A stretch of 64,000 nt of DNA from Gymnogyps californianus (taxonomy: Eukaryota; Chordata; Aves; Accipitriformes; Cathartidae), in NCBI RefSeq assembly GCF_018139145.2, contig NC_059480.1:11346428-11410427 (forward strand), in the 5' to 3' direction. The notes below the pieces were generated by a model. The model searched no databases and was not told the DNA's origin. It worked only from the letters and a program-made list of their open reading frames with translations. Both the position numbers and the translations under genes were made by a program. Below, piece by piece: positions 54,952-64,000 of the stretch (positions within the stretch are counted from its first letter, which is position 1; every line of letters begins with the position of its first letter).

Positions 54952-55857
54952 AGCTGGGGTATCACTATAGACACTTGCATGCCATACGTAAGAACAACAT
55001 GATTGTAGATAAAGCATTTGACAACATGGGCACTTACCACATGTTGATGGTGTCAATGCCCTGGACAGAGCCTGTGGCAGCAGTAATCACTGCTCAGTGC
55101 AGTACTTCTGAGTTATTTCATATCCAAGTTTTAGATTATAGTGGATAACCACTCTTCTGCACAGCAGAAGGAGAAAGGATGAGAATACAGCTTGGGGCAG
55201 GTTGAAGATGACTGAAAGCACTGTATTTTGAGGCAGATGTACAGAAGTGGATGTTGCCCCTCGCATACCCAGCATTTAATAGTGAAGGATCTTGTACTGT
55301 TGATTCCATCCAAAGAATGAATACTGTTACTAATCCACTATCGCTGCCATTTCATATAAAGCCCACTGATCCCCATTTCTTAAATAACTAATATGTTCTT
55401 GAGAGTCCAGAGAAGACGGAATGAGAGACAAACAAGAGGGCATCTCGGGTAGGCAGTGGATTAGAGCCTCCTTGTGTGTGTGAAAAAGATGAGAGAACAG
55501 GCTGTTTCAGGAGAGCACGCAGAGTTGTCATGATACCTTCCTCTCTGAATTGTTAAGACTCAGAGCATCTGTACTGAAGGAAGGATGCGGATTTTCCAAA
55601 TTTAGAAGTCTGTATAGAGCACATTTTCCTCTCGATGCTTTCCTGTGGCAGTCAATTTAATTCCAGCTGACAGCAGGAAGAAATGATATGTGCTGAATAA
55701 ACCTTATTATATGAAAAGTTTTCTCGTTTAATCTGCAATGTCTGCATTGGGGGGGGAGGAGCGGAACAAAACAAAATTTAAAATAAACTATGGAATTGTA
55801 ATGTTTTGCAAGAAATAATGTCATACAAAAACATTCAGAACCTTCCACATTATATAG
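54952..55857. other. Spacer between two LTR copies, nothing recognised
   Basis: Unique-looking sequence between the truncated LTR and the complete solo LTR. I looked for retroviral internal sequence, a primer-binding site and a polypurine tract and recognise none. A short G8 run occurs near 55750. The two LTRs belong to different subfamilies, so this is not the interior of one provirus. Confidence 0.6.
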
Positions 55858-56113
55858 TGTCCTGGTTTTGGCTTGAATAGAGTTAATTTTCTTCCTAGTA
55901 GCTGGTATAGTGCTGTGTTTTGGATTTAGTAGGAAAATAATGTTGATAACACACTGATGTTTTCAGTTGTTGCTAAGTAGTGTTTATACTAAGTCAAGGA
56001 TTTTTCAGCTTCTCATGCCCAGCCCGCAAGAAGGCTGGAGGAGCACAAGAAGCTGGGAGGGGACACAGCCAGGGCAGCTGACCCAAACTGGCCAAAGGAT
56101 ATTCCATACCATA

Positions 56114-56136
56114 TGACATCATGCCCAGTATATAAA
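56114..56136 (+). promoter_or_regulatory. LTR core promoter: CRE-like site plus TATA box (copy B)
   Basis: TGACATCA (56114-56121) lies 7 bases ahead of TATATAAA (56129-56136), the usual layout of a U3 promoter. The TATA box is intact while in copy A the same position reads TATGTAAA. Transcription from this copy today is unproven. Confidence 0.6.
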
Positions 56137-56312
56137 CAGGGGGAGCTGGCTGGGGGGAGATGGATCGCTGCTCGGGAACTAACTGGGCATTGGTCGGCGA
56201 GTGGTGAGCAATTGCACTGTGTGTCAATTTTTTTGTATATTCTAATTCTTTTAGTATTATTATTGTCATTTTATTATTATTATCATCATTATTTTTCCTT
56301 CCTTTCTGTCCT

Positions 56313-56318
56313 ATTAAA
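56313..56318 (+). terminator. LTR poly(A) signal ATTAAA (copy B)
   Basis: The hexamer lies in CTATTAAACTGTCTTTATCT, at the position shared by copy A and about 120 bp before the LTR end. It is the expected R-region poly(A) signal of the element. Confidence 0.65.
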
Positions 56319-56438
56319 CTGTCTTTATCTCAACCCACGAGGGTTTTTTTTTCGATTCTCTCCCCCATCCCACTAGGTGGGGGGAGTGAGCAAGCAGCTG
56401 CGTGGTGCTTCGTTGCCAGCTGGGGTTAAACCACAACA

Positions 56439-59400
56439 TATAGAAAGGTGTAGAAATCAGTTTTATTTTAGAGAATTAAAGACGGACTAATCAGCTTCTG
56501 CTTCTATTATGTCGCTTTTATTTTTAAACTCTTATTTTCTGCTATGGAGAGGACACACACAAAACATTTTGTTTAACATTTTTAAGGGATGGACACTAAG
56601 CCCCTCAGCTCTACCAGAACTGCCACTTCTATTCAAACAAAAGACATATGTAAGAAAGAAACAAAGGATAACAGTGACAGTTTTAACTCACTTCCAAGCA
56701 ATCTTGCTTGTCAAATCAAAAGTGGATCAGTGTTTCCATGTTTAAAATGTGTTAAACATATGGCAGGCTGCAAGTAAAAATATTCCTTATCCTATGCCCA
56801 AAGCCTATTTGTATCCTATTAGCCTCACCCTCCTTAGCCTCAGGAAACCAAGGGACAGAAATATAACTGGTTGCCTGCTTTAAACACATGAGCTGTCCAC
56901 TCAGCATCCTTGGGCAAAAATAGCTGTACATCCACATAAGTCCATAAAAAAAAAAACACAGGCCAATGAGCCAACAAGTTGAAGAGTGGCTAGATAAACA
57001 GTGTTAAAAACCTGAAAACTCTTTAAAAGATTTTTCTGTGGCAGTCGTGAACAGCAAGCACATTTGTTGAGACTTTCAAGCAATTTGTAAAGAGAAGCAA
57101 GCATCGAGTTAACAATACATGTTATTGCTAAGCTATTTTGACTGGGCCAGTCCTTGAAGTAATAGCCAGACCTGTGCAAAGCAAACTGCTGTGAAGTATG
57201 CAAAGCAACCTTGAAATACAAAAGTGAGTAGAGGGTTGAAGCATATTACTTGACCTTCTAGAAGCATATATTTCATGTTTTCTTATATCGAAAGGTTTCT
57301 TTCTACGGCAGTTATTTCACTTGACTATTCAAGAGACTTGAGTACTGAAGAGCACGGGGGCACACTGAAAACTGGCTATGTTTTAGATAGGAACTTGAGA
57401 AGTATAAACAACTGTTCAAATAATGTCCACTGTTATTAAACTTACAGCCAAAGGCTGTGCTGATTATTGTCATAATAAATTTACAAAAGCTAATCTCAGC
57501 TATGGAGAGCTCAGATCAAGGATGAGTACCTTGTTACTATGTATTTTAACTGGAATAGGAGACTGATGAAGGGAAGAAAGCACTTTCTGGCATCATCAGT
57601 TTTCTCTTTAATATATATTGGCTTGGCACGTGGATGCTAACAGACTATTCTACAAAAACCTCGCACAGGGTTGACTGACTCAAAACCAGCTTGGATTCAC
57701 AGTACATCCTTACATGCTTATCTATTCTTTGATCTTAAAGGTTCTCCTCCTGAAGCTGTTATAGCTCCAGTCAAATCTTATTGCATCTAGAGAAAAGAAT
57801 GCAGTGCTTTTTTTATTTCAAAAGTATTCTTCATTACAGACATGGCTGCCAAACTGTGAGTGGAATTTATTGCCCCAAAGGTAAATATTTAACTCCATTT
57901 TATCTCACTTAGACTTTAGTCATTAAGATTCAATATTGATCTCAGCAAGTCAACAACTGTTTATGGTTGGTAGCTTACAGAATTGCAGGGAATGGAGATG
58001 GATGGGACTTATTTTTGTCAGTTTTTTCTTTTCCGCCATTTTGAAGATATCAAGACTCAACGTGCTGCTGTAGGTCCATTGTCCCTGAGTTCTGAGAAAA
58101 AACATCTGCCTCACCCGGAAGATTTTTCATGAGAAGTCAATAAAAACCTTGCAGTAGATGCACCAAGAACAAAACCAATTAATAGAGTACTGCAAGTATT
58201 GGGGGTATCTTTGGAGATATGAAATGATAGTAATTTTGTTTGTTAGTATGGATTTCTCTTTACTGCTAGGTTACCTTGAGTGATATTTCAGAGCCTCCTA
58301 ACTTGAGGTCTTTCTACACTCAAAAGCCATTAACCTGAGTACTACAGTGACATTTTTCATTTGAATTGGCTGCTACAGGGAAGGTTGGATCTTGAATCAG
58401 CACCAACTGTCAGCTATTTCCATGACTAGCCAAAGACAGACACTAGTTGAATGTCTTTAATCCTCTGCTGTCTCCTACAGTTCCTCTTCTACCATTCCCA
58501 TAAAGCACCAGCCATTTCTCTAACAATTAAAGGGGAAAGGTTATATAATAGCAATTTTACTAGAGTATAAAGAGAGATGTAGCACTTGAATTGTCACAAG
58601 AGGCGTAAGTAATTACCATACTAACACTGACCTTTATGTCACCTTACTGTATGGCCTTTTACTGAAGTTAACCTTACTGAAGAGAAATAACCTGAGTATC
58701 TGGCTTCGGTTAACTGTGTAGTGAAAAGAAATGTTATGAAATTGCCCCATTCCAAGGCTAGGCACTGCAAGAAAATCTAACCCCTACACATTTTGAAGTA
58801 TTCAGTTAGAAAAAGTGGTATCCTCAGACCTTAAACAGATATCCAGCCTTCAGAAAATTGTGTTTAAAAAACATATCTAATGGCAAAGCTTGCAAAAAAA
58901 GGAAAGATGTGTTAGATTAGACCTTTGCTGATGCAATACCATATTTTGTTAGCTATTGTTTCCTTGAGTTCAGTCAAAAGATGTTGATCATATTAAATAG
59001 CTGTAATTACATCCTTAATACTCTACACCACTCTATACCACATACGTATTTTTATGCAGCTCAAAGTTCTGTAATAGTTTTCAGGCCTGCAGTGTACTTC
59101 TGTAGTAAGTTTTTTTATGGGTTTTCTTTCATTTGTGAAAATGAAACCCAGTAAAAGACAGCATATCTAAAAGTAACTAGCTTTTCCCATCTTGGTCTTA
59201 ATATGTGGGTTTTATTTCATAGCAATTTTCTAATGCTGCAGTTTAAACATTCATTTGCTTTTTTCTACTATTCTGGCTCTCTCCCAAATAAACAAGTGGA
59301 ATAGAAATGAGCCTAAAACAACTATATAGTAGATTAAAGCCAACAATAATGGAAACTGAAGCTGAAGCACATTTCCAGCTATCACTCCTCATGGATTTAC

Positions 59401-62400
59401 AGCTCATCACCCAGCTCTCTTGCACAGTCAATTACGATTATAGCAATCCATAGTTCACTTACACAGGTCCTTATGGATTTTTTTTTAGAAGTCCCTGGTC
59501 CTTTTCTGCATTAATTCACTCAAGAATATTAATATTCCACCTGCAAAGATACTACTAAGCCATAGAGCTCCTGAAGCTCCAAGAAAATATTAAGGGTTTG
59601 GCTATAGGTTTCTGAATATGGATTTCTGAATACTTGCCCATATATTGGGCACATCCTCTACTCCAAATAGCAGTAGGAAAATGTAGAGCAAGAAACACAC
59701 GGAGCTATATATAGAGGGAATATCTAATGTTGGTGTAATCTGAAGGCATTCAATATAAATAATTTCTTTTGACGTTGTATATATGTCTCCCTATTGTACA
59801 GACTTTGTTATTTTCAAATGCAATTCAACAGAAGTCAGATGATGAGGAAGAGCATTACCCAGCAGGCAAAGGGCAGGATCTATCTTATTTGAATGAACTA
59901 TCATTGCTGCTACTAGGTTTTCTTTTTAGCAGGGGATACTGCTAGAACTCTGCACTGGAAACTGTGGGGTAAAACTGGATCAGTGTAAAACACCATGCTG
60001 AACTCACCTCAGTTTAATTCCTGCAGCACCGAATAGTCCAAAGATTGATACTGTGTTCTTTATGTTACAGTCTGCTTCTGAGTCTTATTATCCAAGTCAC
60101 TAAGCAATGTCAGATTAATTTGGGGGTGAACAGTTTCCATTGCAGTATCTGATAGAAACAGCACCTGGGAACCTGTGACTTTATCCAAACACATAGTGTG
60201 TTCAGGGCCTATATTGGGGCAATGCATTAATGTCCTTTTGCACGCAATGTAAAAATATCTTTACTTACTCTGCTGAGCATCTAGATGCTGTGATAAGGGC
60301 TCTTATAGGCATATATAGAGAAAATGTATATTTTTAGACTGTGAAGGAAATATTCCAGTGAAAGGAAATATCTGTCCCTACCCAACTCAGAAAGACTACA
60401 AAGAAAAATCAAGATATGAAAAGCAAAGAAAAAATTATCAGATGTAAACACTGTTCACTTTCCCCTTACTCTTCCAAGAAAGAAAAATAAAATCCTTCAT
60501 GCTAAGTTCAACTTAAACAAGGTAGAAAGTGCGTATAAGTGATAATCAGCCTCTCTGTTCCCTGTTGTTTCTTGTTGCTTAGGACCAAGAATTTTCATTT
60601 TGGCTTCCACTGTTTAGGAACTTTTTCCATTTTAGCAGCCTAGAGGCCTCCAGTAATGTGTTTGCAGAGTTCGAAACAAAACAGAGACAACAGATAGAGA
60701 TAAGGATTTTGACTAGAGTTTCATTTAGAAAGACAATATAGATTGTATTGAGACAAGGGAAGGGCCATATAATTTGAAAGATGCTGCTTGCCTGGGAGCT
60801 TGGCAAACTTCAGCAACTGAGGTCATGGTGGTCTGACCTCAGAGTGGAACTAAAGAAATATCTGATTTGTTGTATAATTGAATTTCTACCACCTTCTTCT
60901 CATTCACAGTAATTGCGCTCCTCAATTATGCATATGTATTTTCCTTGGGTTTGCAGTATCTCATTAGTTGAATTTTGTTTGCTTTAATTATTAAGAAGTA
61001 GCTTTGAAATGGAACGTCGTCTTTGCAAATGTGACCTTACGTGGATATGAGCTAGAAACTACTGCTATCTGAACTGGCATTTACCACCACAACAGGAACT
61101 CTGCCTGCTGGGTTCTGTAATTCAGGAAGCAGAAACTTTCCAAATACAAAATTTGAGTTCTTGAGCAACGGCTCATAGAAGTTCCCAGCTATATCCTTTG
61201 CAACACATAAGTGTATATTTCTATGTAAAAAGAAAAAAACAGAAGGAAAAATGGACAAAATTAAATGGAGCAGAAATGAAACATTTCAATAGATGTTTTT
61301 TTATGTTATCAGATTTTATTTGCTTATGGCTGTTCAATAGTGGATAAAAAGTATACCCAAATGACATCAGACTGTAAAAAACTGCAAAGTCTTAATGCTT
61401 TGTTAATTGCTTTATAGTTGTGTAGAGGTCAACTGTAGAGGTCTTAATTCAAGTAGTACTAAATTTCATGCCTATATAAGCAGAAAAAAACACATCTTAA
61501 TATATAAAAATAAATTTTACTCCTAAGAATCGTTAACTTATTGTAGGTTTCAAAACTCAGTGATGATAAGAAGATTCTGACAGTTTCAAACAGGACTTCA
61601 GTGAACCTATATAATTCACAGTAGGGAGAGATTTGACAAGCCCAAGAGTAAATTCCTTTGATTTAGAATAACTTTTTTTTTTTTTTCAGCTTTTAAAGAG
61701 TAAAGGACGTTGAGTCTCTTCGATTATCATCCATGTAAAAATTGTTACTCAGATTCTGAGTTTCTTATCAAGGGACTGAAATAAGTGGGACTATGTAAAG
61801 CTAAGCAAAGTCATGGCTCATGTTTTCATGCTTTTTTGGGTCAGGGCTCTGCTGTAAAACAGAACAATTCTTCTAGAACAACTTTTCTCACTGAGATCAG
61901 ATAAAAATTATTCTAAGACTTGTATGAAAAACTTTTTGCACCATGCCACAAACAGATGAAATGTACAACCTTTCAGATTAACAGCATAGCCAAACCCCAC
62001 AATTCATGGCAGAAGTCCAGATAATCCACGAAATCTATCCTAGAAAAAAAAAAAAACCTGTACCTTGTCTGCTTGCACGTTACAAGAGGCCTTTTGAAAA
62101 CATTTTAACCAAGTTATAATTAAAATATTCTTAGTCACAGTTCATTAAAACTAATTTTGTCTGGTGACATAAAATACTGTGAAACTATTAATGCAGATAT
62201 CAGTAGCAAATTTACAGGAAAATCAGATAAAATATACATCACATTTATATTGATAAATAATCTTTCAGAACTCTTATTCCAGGATATTACCACATCTGCA
62301 GCTTAAATTAATTTCTGTTGCTACAGAAACACATTTTTGCGCCGCACTGCATGAATCATAAAGCTCTGTGTCTTACACATGTATTAAGCTGTGGGTCTCA

Positions 62401-62500
62401 TTGACATTGACTTAACTCAAATATTGCCACAAGAGATAATAGAACAAGTCCTGAGAGTTTCCTTATATAGAATGCAATTTGTTTAATATACACAGATTAA
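56439..62500. other. Unique sequence, no gene recognised
   Basis: AT-rich sequence with short open frames (up to 106 codons, minus, 56901-57221) and no recognised domain. Minor features are a short imperfect duplication around 59607-59632 (GATTTCTGAATA-type), a T-run near 61673-61686 and an A-run near 62045. No RNA gene or transposable element was identified. Confidence 0.55.
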
Positions 62501-62572
62501 GGGCCTGATTCGTCTAGGGATTTAAACACAAGAGTAGTCTCATTTGAAGTCAGCAGGACTATCTAAATTGTT
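62501..62572 (+). repeat. Ancient amniote-type interspersed repeat fragment
   Basis: GGGCCTGATTCGTCTAGGGA, followed by ACACAAGAGTAGTCTCATTT and GAAGTCAGCAGGACTAT, resembles a motif widespread in turtle, crocodile and bird genomes: GGGCCTGATCCTGC, then CTCACATGAGTAGTCCCATT and GAAGTCAATGGGACTAC. I cannot name its family from memory with certainty. Short and diverged, so an old copy. Confidence 0.55.
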
Positions 62573-64000
62573 AAAATAAAGCAAGTACTTAACATCTGAA
62601 ATTGAAACCTAAAATAGGAATCTGGAAATAGATCTGTAACTGCAGTCCTTTAAACCTGTCTGCTATACCATTAAAATTTGCCTTAATTAGGAATTAACAT
62701 TGTTATTGAGAAGCTGAGAATTTCTAGTTGCTTTTTTGTTATTTTGGTAGTTGGTACCGTTTTTGCTATGCATCTTTCAAAATGCAAATCAAAATCAAAT
62801 TTTAGGTAGAGGAAATGCCAGCTCAGCATCTGTCTCCCAGTGCCAACTGCACATAGTCCAGGGGAAATGGCAAAGCGAAGACCCACTGGCCATGGAGAGG
62901 AACTCAAGCTGCAGAACATATGGTCTCTGTTTATACTCTTTTTCTACAAAATTGTAGATTACTTTCAGAGGGTAAATGATCCAAATATTACTAATTTTTG
63001 TCCCTCAAAGTCCCTAGAATGGACAAGTTATCAAATCAAAAAGAATAACTCTTGCTGTAAAATGGTATGTTTGTAGAAAGAGATACCATAATAGTAGACT
63101 AGATTTAGAGCATTTAATTTCTTGGTTTTAATCTGAAAATTAAAAAACAGATATCTTCCTCGCCCTGTAAACCTGCCTGAAACACTGCTGAGAAGTCGGA
63201 CTTATTTTTAAGTTTTCCTTTTCCATAGCCTCATTTGGAGTGTATCTGCTCTGTGAAATCAGTGGAGAACCGCAGTATGAATCTCCAGTGTTTACACAGT
63301 GCAGTTTAAGCTCTCTCAGACATGGATGAACCCAACTGGACACTAGGGACCCTTCATAAAAGACAAATGAAACTGCTTATGAAGTCCATGCAGAATAGCT
63401 GATGTATTCTTTTTATTCAATTCACATTTTATTTCTGTTAATTATCCTTTATCCCAGTGCTTGTTTATGCACATCAACAGTTCCTGTGATGGTACAGTGG
63501 GAAGCATAATTCTCACTTGTTTTAATTATTGATTTATTTTAAAAGAAAAAAAAAAAAAAGAATTACTCTTTCCAGCATATCATGAGAGAAGTATTCAACA
63601 CAGTGGTGCCCTCGCATCCACACTGAATGTATGCAGCTCTCAAAATCCTTAAAAAACAGAAGTGCACTGTTCCATTCTGGAGGAACATTTTCTGTGACTG
63701 GGAAGTCTCGGCATGCGGTAAGTACCTCAAGCCTGGTTTTCCCTGGGCAAGTTCCCATGTTGCGACCTTTTCTTCCATTCCCAAACTGATTGAGACCCCC
63801 ATGTCTCATGTGAGGACCTGATCTCAGTGGATAAGGCAATGATTTTTTAATCATTGTTAGAGTCCCTTTAAGGGTGCAGCCATCATGCTACATTGATACT
63901 CATTTTCTGAGGATTTAAAACTTTATTGCCATTCATACAGTTACCAGAGCAACCACCAAATTCACTTAGTTGCAGAGTCCTTTACGAGTAAAGCCATGTA
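62573..64000. other. Unique sequence, no gene recognised
   Basis: Short overlapping open frames on both strands (63534-63854 minus, 106 codons, is the longest) with no known domain. An A-rich run lies near 63541-63560 and a short palindrome, AATGATTTTTTAATCATT, near 63838-63855. Nothing else is recognisable up to the window edge. Confidence 0.55.

Larger units (their letters stand above)
55858..56438 (+). mobile_element. Solo LTR of an avian endogenous retrovirus (copy B)
   Basis: A 581-bp element beginning TGTCCTGG and ending ACCACAACA, flanked by the 5-bp direct repeat TATAG at 55853-55857 and 56439-56443. It is homologous to copy A over its full length and lies in the opposite orientation. 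It keeps a TATA box at 56129-56136 (TATATAAA) and an ATTAAA poly(A) signal at 56313-56318. The intervening part is rich in TTATTATTATT-type sequence. Just upstream of the TATA box, TGACATCA at 56114-56121 looks like a CRE site (TGACGTCA) after CpG decay. No internal retroviral genes adjoin it, so it is a solo LTR. Class III (ERVL-like) is inferred from the 5-bp duplication. Confidence 0.93.

Noticed and set aside
54795..55148. 117-codon plus-strand frame
   Set aside because: It starts inside the truncated LTR and runs into unrelated sequence; no retroviral protein similarity.
56113..56376. 87-codon frame within copy B
   Set aside because: Lies wholly in the LTR's non-coding sequence, with its tyrosine-rich part produced by TTATTATTATT repeats.
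54800..56438. A provirus bounded by copies C and B
   Set aside because: The two LTRs belong to different subfamilies, C is truncated, copy B has its own target duplication, and no retroviral internal sequence lies between them.
1..64000. tRNA, rRNA, CRISPR array, operon or bacterial-type features
   Set aside because: None seen; sequence character is vertebrate non-coding DNA.

Overview
The window looks like a bird nuclear genome segment, probably from Neoaves. The clearest evidence is its repeats: CR1 LINE remnants, and solo LTRs of an avian endogenous retrovirus family whose terminal sequence (TGTCCTGG at one end, GGTTAAACCAC plus ACA at the other) I know from passerines and other neoavian birds. 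The rest is AT-rich, repeat-poor, CpG-poor DNA with stop codons in every frame. That is typical of a bird intron or intergenic region.

I found no convincing protein-coding gene, rRNA or tRNA. The longest open frames are 143 codons (minus, 30019-30450) and about 120-130 codons elsewhere. None shows a recognisable domain, and long chance frames are expected in 64 kb. If a gene spans this window, its exons are too short or unfamiliar for me to recognise. One exon-like segment (36971-37039) is noted as a weak candidate only.

Layout. 1-2544: unique sequence. 2545-3066: CR1 fragment, plus strand, keeping the reading frame of the end of the reverse-transcriptase ORF with one stop. 3067-10409: unique sequence, with a GC-richer patch near 9800-10110. 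10410-10991: complete solo LTR, minus strand, flanked by a 5-bp target duplication. 11693-11755: imperfect hairpin. 13530-13585: possible MIR-like tRNA-derived SINE scrap. 16574 onward: possible LTR edge. 24915-24993: 3' end of an old CR1. 40690-41420: very old, internally deleted CR1. 53783-54414: purine-rich minisatellite of roughly 36-37-bp units, with an orientation switch near 53860 and a perfect hairpin just beyond it. 54800-54951: truncated LTR of a second subfamily. 55858-56438: second complete solo LTR, plus strand, with its own 5-bp duplication. 62501-62572: ancient amniote-type repeat.

The features do not form a pathway or operon. What stands out is structural: two related LTRs in opposite orientation about 45 kb apart, and a compact repeat island at 53.8-56.4 kb. 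I did not find a new biological system here.
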